Positions 33,213 through 45,800 of a stretch of 64,000 bases of DNA are shown one piece after another (position 1 is the first letter of the stretch; the number at the start of each line of letters is the position of its first letter). The stretch is from Atriophallophorus winterbourni. Its lineage: Eukaryota; Platyhelminthes; Trematoda; Plagiorchiida; Microphallidae. The notes beneath the pieces are model-generated. The model was not told the origin of the DNA and ran no database searches. It saw only the letters and a program-made list of their open reading frames with translations. The DNA lies in the NCBI GenBank assembly GCA_013407085.1, contig JACCGJ010018937.1, forward strand, positions 1 through 64,000, in the 5' to 3' direction. The translations under genes and the position numbers were made by a program.

Positions 33213-34775
33213 TTGCCACATTTCGAATTACAAATTGAAATGACTATCAACGAATACATGGTTTGGCAGGAACTTTTTCAACTAAACAAAAAGAAGTCGC
33301 CAGGCGCAGACAAAGTTACCCCCGCTATACTTCGCAGGTGTCGAGTTGCTTTGACTGCTCCTCTCACTCGCATATTCAATCTCAGATTAACTGAAGAAAA
33401 CATAACACCCCAAGGGAAAGCAGGGATGATAACACCAATTTATGAAGGCGGTAGCCGTTTAGATACAGCAAACTATAGATCGGTAACGTTACTTCCGGTG
33501 ATCTGGAAAATTAATGGAACGCATTATGCCTGCACGCATGAGCGAACATTTTGAAAACCAAAATATTTTGACCGCAGCACAACACGGTTTTCGAAGAGAT
33601 CGTTGCTGTTTATCTAAGCTCCCTTTAACGTTCAACTTTTGGACCAAGGCATTAGACGAAGGTGAGGCTGCACATGCTTGCTACATCGATATTTTAAAAG
33701 CTTTCGATAGACTCAACCATGACTTCTTAATTAAAAAGCGCGAATCATATAAAATAACGGGAATATCGCTGAATTGGATAAGGGACTATCTTACTGATAT
33801 ACAACTCCAAGTTCGCGTTGGCTGCACCTTACCTAGAAAAATAGACATCTCGAATGGAGTTCTGCAAGGCTCGGTGCTTCGACCTTTCCTATTCTTGGTG
33901 TATATAAACGATATGATACTACTTGCTGATGATATTAAAATATGGAAACGTGCCAGGTCTGTTAATGACTGTATGGCATTACAACGGGATCTAAGTATCT
34001 TATTTCGTTGGTCCCAGTTAAATGAGTTACTATTCAACCCTGCGAAATATAAAATGCTGCAGCATGAACAATCTCTGCACCACACGTATCAGCTTGGCAC
34101 GCAAGATCTTGTCTGGACCACTGTGAAAAAAGATCTCATATCTGGGTTTCGTTTAACCTTAATCCTGGACATCATTGTGGTATGGTGTACAATAAAGCTT
34201 GTTGTATCTTTAGTCTTCTCAAAAGAATATTCAGGTTTTTACGCCCGAAACGCTAGCCCGGGTAAATAATACGTATTTACGTCCTGATATGGAATGTTTC
34301 ATCCAAGCCTGGGCACCATGGCTGAGGAAGGATATCGAACCACTCGACAGGATTTATCATCGTGCTACAAAGTTGGTCTCCGGGTACAAAAATTTGCCTT
34401 TCATTGAGAGAATGTTAAAACTGAACCTACACGATTTTACCCAACGGCGGATACGTAGTGATCTTATGTTGACATTCAAAATCCTGTATTCTGTAAACCA
34501 TCCTCTTAAACACTTGCTAAATCCCAATGACCTTACTCGAACACGAACACATTCAAAGGCTTTAATCATTCCGCATTCTCGATTGGAAATACGTCGTAAT
34601 TTTTCTCTTTAAGGATTTGTTTCACTTGGAACTATTTGCATGAAAAAATCACACGATCAGAATCTGTTGAGGTTTTTGCTTCCAAACTCGATGGGTTTAT
34701 GACGAATCATGCGGTATGCGAGTGTCCTTATTGATTTTTGAGATGTTTCATACATTTTTATATATTCCATATACC
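33213..34775 (+). pseudogene. CR1 reverse transcriptase, frameshifted
   Basis: There are three frames. In 33,213-33,554, KKSPGADKVTPAILRR, ANYRSVTLLPV. In 33,514-34,269, AAQHGFRRDRCC, CYIDILKAFDRLNH (motif A), LQGSVLRPFLFLVYINDM (motif B, with VLQG for VPQG) and LLADDIKIWKR (motif C, ADD kept). In 34,289-34,612, IQAWAPWLRKDIEPLDRIYH and IRSDLMLTFKI. Two frameshifts and the lost residues before ADD mark it as inactive. Confidence 0.85.
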
Positions 34776-34849
34776 TTGTCATCCTATGGTTATTGTGAGG
34801 GCTTTTTCTACCATAGAAGTTTCTGAGTTCTGGGTTCTGAGTAGTGAAC

Positions 34850-35040
34850 CTCATCAAAGCAAGACGCAAAGATGATGAAAGCTTTCCAAAAAAGGAGCAT
34901 CCGTCATATCTCGAACATATCACGGATGCCAAATGAATGAACGCTGAAGCGCTTCGAAAGCTAGATTACCGAGCACTTGCACCGTAATACGACAGCGAGT
35001 CCTACGGCGATTGGGTCATGTGGAATGGAAAAGAAATAAG
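34850..35040 (+). pseudogene. C-terminal RTE-like RT fragment
   Basis: Plus-strand codons in shifting frames resemble the RTE thumb/C-terminal region: FERRSIRHISNISRMPNE, then a region corresponding to RRLRWLGHV with breaks. It lies directly behind the CR1 tail. Confidence 0.45.
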
Positions 35041-36795
35041 TTGTTTTTTTGAAAGATCTTATCAATAGTGAGTTGAAATCAGGCAGTTGTGTAATTGTTT
35101 ATTTGTAAGCTGCTGAAGAGTACAATCTGCTCCCGGCCGATATTTCTAGATCACACCATTAGCATGCAACTGACATCGTTCCTCCGATTATTACCTATCA
35201 CTGTGAGCGCTGCCACAAATGTTACTAGCAACTTCTTGACATGTCGAACAAACAAATCTTCTCAAATGTGCCAGTCTGGAAAAAATTCATCATTGCTGAT
35301 TTGCGATCGGTAGAACGCTTTTTGTACCCCAGGTCGTTAGGCGTTGGACTACAATAGTGATGGTTCGAAGCCTACCCGAATCAGAGAATATGCCCCACCG
35401 TTGGGCTCGAATAAGTGTGTAACTCTAGTCCAGTGCTTCCATTTTGGGCGGTTTTGATTAACCCTGTGAACATTTCGATGGGCTGAGCTTGTTGTACAGT
35501 TGCGCTCAACAGTTGTGATTCAACCGATAAATGGCTTCGTATTTAAAAATGGAAAATGTGTATCTTTGCGTCATACGAAATTCATTCTTATGGTTGAACA
35601 ATCAATGGTTTCCTTATCAGAAGACGCGTCGAAGTACTTTCAAACTATTTCTGTATATAATTCCAAACATTTTGTGTTGTCGAACTAAAATTATCTCTAA
35701 ATATGTGTGTTTTATCTCCTACTCCCCGTTGTTTTTAGTATCATTGAAACAATTGATACTCTATGCACCAGATAAATGTGCACAACAAGAAACCTGTTCC
35801 AGTTCGGAAAATGTGTATAATGTGGAAAATCTCTATTTCCATAATCATATCGTGTGACTTTTATCGTTTCTATATTCAATTTATCTGAATTGTGACATCA
35901 ACAATATGATTATTCGTGCAATCCAAGTATAATTTTTCTTACAACGTTTTCAAATTTCTATTTTTTAATGCGTTCAATCTCACACTCTTCACATGATGGG
36001 AGAAAACATCCAGTAATCAGTTGTAACATGAAAGTGTTAAGGATGTGAGCATCCCAAAATACATTATATTTAATTTAGGTTGACCCAACATCTCAAAGGA
36101 AAAGACGGACATTATTTAATTTTTTTATTGCTCAACCCCAATCAAGTAACAACTAGCGCAACTACATTTTACTACAACTAACTAAAGTTTGCTTTGAAGG
36201 GTTGAACAATTGCGTGCGTTAAATCTAAAATGAAAAAAATATGTGAAACTTTATTTCTTTAGAATAAGAATTTGCATGTGTATTGAATGGGTAACAATTG
36301 CGTGAGACGTGAAATAACTCGGATGAATCGCATAAGATCGACAAAGTCAACAAAGTGACATTGATTTTTATCCCTGTCTGTTTGAATTTATAGTTTCAAT
36401 GACAGTATCACTTAGATCAACATGAACGCAAATAATTTGGTTCGCAATTCACAAATAAATTGATATTCTGTACCTTATTTACAAATATCCGATTCTTTTA
36501 AAATGTATACTCCTCACAATAGCTATAAATGAATAGCTACAATTTCGAGTGGTTTGTTGTGTAATTAAAGTTACAAAAATATTATTATAAAGATTTAAAT
36601 TGAATCGATTATTTTGATTGACTGGTTGCCATATCTAGTTTGACAAAAAAGAACTTGAACGAGTATCGCAAGGAAACTAATACCTCAAAAACAAATTTCA
36701 AATTCTCAGAGTTTTCAGTGTATATTTATAGACTAGCTGCAAGTTAATAGCTATTAGTTGTCAAATTGATACATTTCCACATTTCTGAACACAAC
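35041..36795. other. AT-rich stretch downstream of the micro-exon gene
   Basis: No element or supported frame was seen. Part of it should be the 3' UTR of the minus-strand gene ending at 36,796. Minus-strand AATAAA occurs near 36,249 and 36,127, as possible poly(A) signals. Confidence 0.4.
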
Positions 36796-36862
36796 CTAAT
36801 CATCTATCTCTTTTTCTTTAGTTTTGGGTACATGAATCTCAGTTCTCGATATACAATATACA
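36796..36862 (-). CDS. terminal exon of the micro-exon gene
   Basis: The acceptor GAAAAATTATTGCAG ends at 36863. One base completes the split codon, then VYCISRTEIHVPKTKEKEID and D are followed by TAG at 36798-36796. The phase agrees with all upstream micro-exons. The lysine/glutamate-rich end is hydrophilic, so no membrane anchor is predicted. Confidence 0.75.
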
Positions 36863-39800
36863 CTGCAATAATTTTTCAATGAATTATCGCACAATATCTG
36901 TTTGAAACTGATCCAGAAAACGCAATTTTACGTAAGGTGGGTCATCTCACTTTGACTGCCTTCGAAAAAAAAAACCTTACTTGTCCGAGTGTTTACAACA
37001 TCGATCTGGCATAAAGCAAATTTTGAAGTGGGTTATCTAGCATCCTATATTTTAGCATTATTGAAATTGATTATATGTTACGAAATAAAAACATTGTAAA
37101 AATTAAAACATATAGTTGTACGGCGAAGCGCATATTCTACATTCAATAGATATCCTGCATACACAGTGATTTCATTTGCTTCAGATCGAGTGTCGTTAAA
37201 TGTAGAAAACGAAAAACCTCCTTAAATAGTATATTGATTCGCACTATTTCAAAACTAACTGACGATCATCTCATTTACCATTTTTTTCACAAATTGAGAT
37301 GAGACAAATAATTTAGTATGTATTGAATCTAAAAATCATATATTATGCCAACAGCAGACATCAAGTTGAAGTGCTTTAAATTTTAACCAGTGATAGTTTG
37401 AGCATCTCAAAATTCCTTGTGAATTTGCAATCATTCAGTCAAGCGCACAGTTCTAATCAGCCGGAACTAAAATATAAATAGATGCTATCATTCAAACATT
37501 GCAAACTTTCAATTAATTCTGATGGACTGTTTTTTAAATATATTATTTCAAGATTATCTTGCTGTCATTAATCTAAATTACCTACTTAATTAGAAGACTT
37601 GATGATACGTTAAACTCGAGTAGTAAGCACGGATGTGTGTGAAACACATTTTTAATCAGGAAGACGGTTCATTTATGGTTTTCATATAACTAATAACTCA
37701 CAGATCATTCGCAGCGCTTTTCCTGATGTAAAACATAGAATCGTACGATAATTATATGAGGATCAGTGGTTTCGGATCACCGATGAATTCAACTTACATG
37801 AATTTCTTGACCTGATTGCTGTTTGTAAATTAAATGAAGTTTATTTAGTTTTGTATAAGAATATATGACGAATGGTGAATAGTAATAAAGTTTTTCAACA
37901 ACTCACAATATACATCTAGCATTCTCAATACTAAAATTGTAATGAAATTGAACAATAATTGGTAAAACTCGCTAAGAGTTCCATAATAATGTTATGGCCA
38001 ACCTGACGATGTTATTTACAACGGAGCATAGTTATTGGGGTGATTTTAAAATCTAAGTTTTGTTCTGCGAACATTTTATAAAATATATTTGCGGGAAGCG
38101 AACCGTTGATTGAAATCCTCTCTCTCGCGAGTTATAACTTTTTACACCCAAACAGTTTCACTGGAAAATTTTGTAATATATTATAAGCAATAATGTATGA
38201 ATGATTCATAAAGAAAATATTTGGAATGAGTTAAGATAACTCCTATCAAATCAAGTGTCTAGATCTTGAACAGGTACATCTTTAGGAGATGACCGAAATG
38301 ATATAATTGCAAAAACATGTTGGTCGATTGTCGATTTCACGCATCAATATAAACTCAAATATACGACTCAATTAAAATAATTTGTTAATTTACTTCTAAA
38401 AACATTGTTATTCAATCATTGACAGTATTAGACACGGTGAACCCAGATATGATGAAAGTATTATATTAATATTCAAGCAAAAGTCTAATATATGTACGTA
38501 ATTACTGCAACCTACTTTTGTTCTGGCAAACTGCAAATCAAGAATATATCGAAAATCATAATAATAATAGTAGATGAGTTAAACAGCATATAAATATATA
38601 TATATATATATACATGAATGAAAACAAAAATAATGAATGCAAGTAAGTATGAATTTGCACATGTATTTATGTATGAATGTATTCCTGATGTCTGTATTTA
38701 TATGTGCAGGATTACATGTACGTTTGTATGTATGTATGTACCCATATATTTTTGTAAAAGTTTGCATATGTATGTATTCATTTAAATTCAAAAGACTGAA
38801 AACATTGTTATCCATTTCTTATATTCCTGCTTCCAAACCAATTTCATTGATGTCCTAATTAATTACCATCTTCGATTTAGTCAGTCTCCCTATAAATTTG
38901 GCTTGTTCATACAAACTGTCTATTTGAACGAATGTTTATTTACGAAGATCAAACATCTATTAAATTAATGCCAGTATACTCACAACGATTCTATTATGAA
39001 GCGGCTGTAAACGAATATTGTAAATTTCACAGTAATCATGACATGAAATTTGTCGTGTAAACAAACAATTTCGAAAACTTACAGTTTATCTGCGGCCGAA
39101 ACACTGGGATCAAGTAAAACAAATTTAAATGAATCTCAATATATAAATACCAAGAACACAAAGCGTAGCGAAGCATTCTCAATGGGCCATATCACAAAGG
39201 AGGCAACTTTACCGAAATGATTTCTAGTTCCACGGATTTGGATAGGTGGTTATTTAGGACGAAGTTTCAGAAGCAGATTTCAAAATCACTATCTGGACGT
39301 TGCTACATTCTACAAACAGTAACCTTACACATTTTAAACAAAGGTTTAACGAAAAGCCTTCTCAAGCGCATTATTAAAAGTGCGCAAGTGTAGTGGATTC
39401 AAAACCGAACCTTAATATTCGTATCGGAACATCCTGTCTGCTTTGCCACCTTGTTATCACTTAATAGATTGACACTGGAACACGCTGAGTGTCTCACATT
39501 TCTGTTTCATCATGTAGCGTTACTACCAAAAGGGACGAAAGTTTATTTCCAGGATCTCGGAATTTGACAGTAAATTTAGGAATGAATCGCCCATAATTTT
39601 GGATTTAGGAATTTACTGTTTTTCACTCATTTATCTCATAGACTGTTCCAATAAAACATATACATGAATTATTCGTAAAGTTGGACTGTGCTAGCTAGAG
39701 CCTCTTCTTTCTGCTGTAATAGATTATTGATGGCTGTTTTGCCCAGACGACGAAAATATCAATTGAAAATTACCCGTTTCTCCGACAGATGATATCATTC

Positions 39801-42800
39801 AAATATTTCTTATTATATAAATTTAATATAACTAACTGGAAAACTAATTATAATGTTAGTTGAAACTCACAGCTGCTTTCCCGAACTGTACCTTTCAATT
39901 CAATTTCGATAAATGCATTAGTCAGGCAACATTATGCTACGAAAATACCTTAGGTATGTTTGAGTTGTTATTCTATTTACTTCAAACGATAACATGTTAC
40001 GAAATAAACTCTCAAGTTTTTCACCCTGAATTTCAAAGTAACAAACACGCAAAGTCGGTCTTCAATAAAATAAATCTATAATGTTTATCATGCATATATT
40101 TCGCGGAATATATTTTCTGAAAATGTCATGCATTTGAGGATTTTTTCTACATCCTCGTTTGAACAGTAAGCAACACATCATTTTTGAAACGAGTCAGCTG
40201 TGGATGTGCTGTGGATATACTATTTAAAAGATTCAATTTTTTCAGAACTGAAGTATTTAAGGTTACAATGTTAATAATTTACAACAAAACAGGATTACGG
40301 TATGAATCAAAATGTGAAAGCAAGTAGAGTATATAACGTGTAGAGTGAATCATATGAATGAATGATGTACGTCTACATTTAAGTCCAAAGTCACTGAGAG
40401 CATTGGTTCTGATCGTCCCTCTGTCTTGGATTTGGTATAAACATGGGAAAAATAATCTGTAGAAGGTGGCAAATTCCACTCTTCTCTTAGTCTTATTGAC
40501 CATTCAGTACTTCTGTGCGACTAGGTTTGCAGTACCACGTATGGCATGCTACGAACAGGGTGGTTTGCCCTGTAGATAAATTGGACCAGAGTTTGACACT
40601 TATACACATTCAGCATTTAGAGATTCATTACATAAAATCTAAACGAAATAGGTTTTGCTGTTTATTTAGTTCGGATTAGGAGCTGAATCACTTGGATCAA
40701 GTTATCGTTAGACCTATACGGACAATCGACCATGTAGCGAACTAGCGTCTCTAGGCAACTTTATTGTGAAAACATTTCGTTATCCTTATCTTTTCATTTA
40801 CGCTACTCAAACATGTGTAGTTTTAGCACGTGGTTATTGTTTATCACCATCTATTCAATCTGAACAAAAGTACAGAACAAATTTTGAATTGAGCCACAGA
40901 ACAGCTTATTCTCATCAAATTCTGCTTCGTTTGTATTATCACACTTCGACACTCTTCGGTTATAAGATTCTTCCAAAATCTCATTTTTAACGTTCGGCAA
41001 AATAACCTTAATGGTAGACAAAGAAAAACAACAGCTTTCAGTCGATATATCGCCTATCCACTTAAACCACACGAATAATGCAAACTTTACTAGACATCAA
41101 CTTTTAAGAACACCAAAGTGTATCTTTGATGGTATATTCTATGTACTCTGTTATATGACACGAGATCACTTTTATATAATTATCTAATAAAGTTTGTCGT
41201 GTAAGCGAATGTAATCGTGAAGAGCCATAAATGCATCCTATAATTGTTCGCAATCATAATTACACTTTTAGGATGAGCAGAATTAAAGTAATCAAATATT
41301 GAAGTGAAATGTGAAAACTATTTGTTAATTGAACAAGATGCCCTTGTATTTCACAGTGCGATAAGATTTGTCCGGCCTACCTGTTCAATCACATGAGCCC
41401 ACACTCATGTAGACAGGGTTTGAACCCATGACCCTGAACAAAAAAATCACATTTGCATGCACTTCCATCAATCATACACACACACCTCAACCGATTTCGT
41501 GCTGCTTTCTCTCAGCAGGTAGGGGCCGTATGATCATTATACGCATGCGCTTGAAACCGTGGAAGGAAAGTAAACAATTTGCGCATTCGCACTTCCAAAT
41601 ATACCAACCGTATCCGACATTGGCATTAAAGTGCAACACTTTTTCAAGAGCATCCGGATACTGTCAATACTGTCCTTATCTGAGGAGTGCAAACAGCACG
41701 AAACCGGTCGTGGGGTGTGTGCGTGTGATGGGAATGCATGTAAAAGAGCTTATTTGTTGATTACTCGATGTTAATATAACACACCAATAGAATGGGTTAT
41801 ATTGATCACATCTTGTAATTACGTGAACTGACAACACATTTTATAGTGTTCCAAACTATGTCAATTTTGTCCAAACAGTTTGTACGCAAAATTATCGAGT
41901 TTTCAAGAGTCATTCGAAATACTTTGCATGTATCGATAAAAAATTATTAGCCGTTCATATCATCAGTGAATTGACATTTAAATGAGGCTAATCTTGGGAG
42001 TGACTTAAATACTCAATGACAACAAAATGTCGACTTACAGATGCAATGGCACATCTAGATTGCTGGAAGCATTAGGAAAGCATGATTAGTAGAAAGAATG
42101 TATCCCTTCGCATGAAGAATTCGTTATACCAATTTTCACACACAGAAATATCTATGATTATTAGTTTATTGGTTTAAAGGATTGAAACTGTTGTTCACAC
42201 ACTCAATTTGATTCACGGAAGTTGAACAAATTGATTGAATGCGCCGAAAGTATTCTTCAAGTATGCGTAAGTATTGAAATTATTCAGTGAAGCATGACAA
42301 AATTCAATTACAGAATTTATTATTGAATGTTGGGCGTCCGAATATAAATTTGTCACAAAAGATTACGTTTGTTTCGTATATACATTAACAGTTCCGTATA
42401 TAGAATTGCCTCGAAACTTGTGTTGTCAAGAAACCCATTTTACCATCAGCATTCATTACATAATTCACCTTTCTAAATGATCAAATAATTGGTTTATTTA
42501 CCCAGTCGATGAAATTTCAGATGGACACTAAACCAATATGATATGTAAAATCAATCATGTTGAACATTGGTTGTTTCTCTTTAACCTCGATCTTACTTGT
42601 AGACAGGAAAAAAGCTGGGTCTTTCTATTCGGACATTTGCTCAAAAAAAATTAGCCTATGATTTTATTTACATATTTTCATGAACATTTGCCCGAATAAA
42701 AGTGAATTTTTGTTCTCTTAATTTTAATTAATATTGTCCTGTTTGTTCTTTTTATTCACATATCACTTTGAAAATTGATTCAGTTGATCTAAAGTCAAAT

Positions 42801-45800
42801 ATATGTTTATTGTTGTCACGTTCAATTAAAACAAACACTGTTATGAACAAAAATAAAACTGATAACGAAATTTCACACGTAAATAGTTTATCTCCGTTTA
42901 GTTCGTAATAAATCCGAAGCCTAATAAAATTCAAAAACTACCGTCATTCAAAACAAACTAACATCCTCTCTATTCGGAGCACAACTCCAAATGGTTATGA
43001 CATTTTCTGTAGTTATGCTGCAGGAGCAAAATATTACGGGATATCTGGTGTCAATTGCACAAGTGCTCTCCATGTACGTGAAATCGTAAGTTAACGATAG
43101 CGGAGAACACTTTTCTGTAAGTGTTTAAATTATAAAACAAATCGTAACAAATGTGTACGCAAATTATTTTAAATAATGTGTTAACAAATTAGACACTCTT
43201 ACTTTAAAGTGGAGTTATCAAAAATATAAACTCACATTGGCCTAAGATTCCAGGAATTCGTTGGGTAAAATAGAAAAATAACTATGATTTAACCACATAA
43301 AACTATTCGTTAAAATAATTTGAGCGCTGAATATTAACGTTGGTAAAGTTAGCGTATTATTTGGACGATTTAATCCTTGGTGTAAAAATTTATATGTCGA
43401 ATAAAACTCTGAAATCTCCTCATTTTCTTTCCAAGGTTCAACGGTATTAGTATAATCATGTTATCATCAGGCTTGGATACGCATGCCTAAATAACATGTT
43501 CGTATTCGGTGCTAAAAAATGGATGCTGATAATATGAAAGTTTTGTACAAACAACAGGTTTAAACACATATACGAACAATGTGCATGTAGATTCGGTAAA
43601 ACGCATTTGTTGATTATGGGTTAGGTAAAAGAGAATACGTACAGGTATGAATATTTTGTTCAAATCTATGTGTTTACCGCATTCATATGCTTGATATTGC
43701 GATTAAAAAAATTGGTTTTTCTAAACGTACTTAACACTCGCTTTGTCTAACACATGTCCGCTGTTTTGTACGGCATGCACATTCTTATCGTGCACCTTTT
43801 ACATGATGAGTACAAACGAAAGAGAAATTGTGTTGTGGTGTGTGTCGAAAAAGCATACAAATACGACCTCTAACATTAATTTTAGAGTGGCATGACACTT
43901 ACACGAACGCATCATTCAATTTGCAGTATTCAAACTAGCATGATGTGTGAAATGTATTGTACTCTCGTGAGTGAAATTTTGGAAGGTACTTCGCGTTTAT
44001 CATACGAAACAATTTTGGTCAGTATTCCATAACATAAAATCCGAGAATAATCAAATTAGACAATTTTATTTCCTTATATTCTAACTAAACTATCGCAAAT
44101 TATCGGAAGATTCAGCTATCAAAATCCGGCATGTTAAAACGTAGAATATGACAAAAAGACAGAAAATGTAATGTAATGACAAACGCTTACTCTATATCAA
44201 ACCTAGCGCTAGTATACAAAATAAAGATTTCGATTGAGTGAAAACAAATAAAAAGTACACAATTTAGAATTAGTTGCTTCTCCAGATTTTCGATCGTGTG
44301 GATAAAAAGGTAAAATATCTGATATAACAAATCGCATGAGTTCAAAAAATGATGAGATTAATTGCCAGGCTGTAAAATCGCACTAAAATCAAAAAAATGG
44401 TTACGCATATGTTTCACATCATCTTATCTCTCCGATATATTGATATATGATGCGAACATGAGATGTTTTCTATATTTTATTAATTAGACCAATATTCACC
44501 GAAATTAATTTCAATTCGATTCATCTCAACAGAAAAGAATGTGTTCATATCTATGTAAAGGCAAAAGTTTATTTAATTTTCATCGAATAACGGTATATTA
44601 ATTAATCTAGACACATTGTTTATAAAATAGAGCAATTTTAACGAATTATAGAAAATGGAATTAAATTAAATTTAAATTAACTCACAAGTTTCCCTTTGAT
44701 TCAATTCTAAATCAAAGTTATAAAATCATTAACCGATTTGAAAAATTGATAGAAATTTTAAACATAATGTGAAAATTACTAGTCTGCATTAAAAACCTAT
44801 GATGAAGAATTGTTTTAAAGTAGTCTGGTTTCACTATATTATTCGTGGTGCCGTGTTACTAAAATGGTATGGTTTAGCAAACACTAATAGCACGTAACGC
44901 GTGTGTTACGTATGCTTCACGTTTCTAGCTAGACCGCTCACACATCACTGACGAAAGCAGATTCCAACATATCATTGGAATATCATGTTTTTCGAATTGT
45001 ATCATAATTCGCCGAATGTGATCGTTCTTTCATGTCCGGATATAAGCATTTTGACAGTATTATCGAGTAGCCAATGTTGAGATTACCGTGTGAAATTTAT
45101 ATCGATTCTCATACAATTTCACAGTAACGTCGTGCATATTAGTACTTATTGCTGATCGTTGCAAGAACACTAATAATTTACCTAATAAATCTCATTTACT
45201 TATTTAACCAACGTCTGCAAATTTTAGAAGACGCGTAGCCATAATTGATTAGTATTAATCATTTTTATCCAACGGACTGAAATATTATATTTTTGCCAAC
45301 TACCTCCATATAGTACCAATTAGGGTTTCAGAAATTTGTTTTAATTAACACTGCGTGGTGGAATATGTTGGAGAAACAACAGTCCGGATTGTAATTTAGC
45401 CTAAATTCGTGTTCAAATCAAGTTGAACTCACTTCTCCAGTTCCGATTGCATGCTGTGAATACAGTTTATAAATAGTTTTCAAATTTTTAATCAACTGTT
45501 GGAAAAGATTGGCACGAACAAATTTGCAATTTCTTATGACGAAACGCGTTGTGCGTGTGTTCAGAATGTGTAATGGATGAGAGAATTTTACGACACATTT
45601 CCAAAGCGGTTTTGATTATTTTGAAGACGCTTGCTGTCGGAATGTTTTGCGTAATGATTGATGTTGAGCTCGTGATTTATTATTACTTTTTCGCTATAAA
45701 TACCGTTTATGGTGAACATTTATCGGTTATTCATAATAGAAATCGTCGAATGAAACGTAAACTTGGAAGGGTGAAATTAGATACTCACAGAGCTCTCTGC

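Larger units (their letters stand above)
30050..34841 (+). mobile_element. nearly full-length CR1-like LINE, inactivated
   Basis: The order is complete for the clade: leader (30.05-30.6 kb), ORF1 with PHD-like finger, endonuclease, reverse transcriptase, trailer and a heptamer tail TTCTGAG/TTCTGGG/TTCTGAG at 34,821-34,841. Every ORF carries frameshifts or stops. It differs from the CR1 at 1-1665 at about half of its RT residues and ends in a different heptamer, so it is a separate family. It is the best template here for judging the truncated copies at 14.9, 18.2, 25.9, 28.0 and 57.8 kb. Confidence 0.85.

Noticed and set aside
36951..37011. 25-nt candidate exon (ATCGATG... to GTAAGG) just upstream of the 9-nt exon
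   Set aside because: Its length is not a multiple of three, it has a stop in phase 2, and it would leave an intron of about 21 nt before the next acceptor.
41410..41450. GGTTTGAACCC resembling a tRNA B box near 41,418
   Set aside because: No A box at the right distance and no tRNA fold; may be a chance match or an old SINE.
44191..44947. Micro-exon candidates of 12 nt (44202-44191) and 6 nt (44947-44942)
   Set aside because: Both keep phase, but their acceptors are weak or the blocks too short to be convincing; listed only as possible additions.
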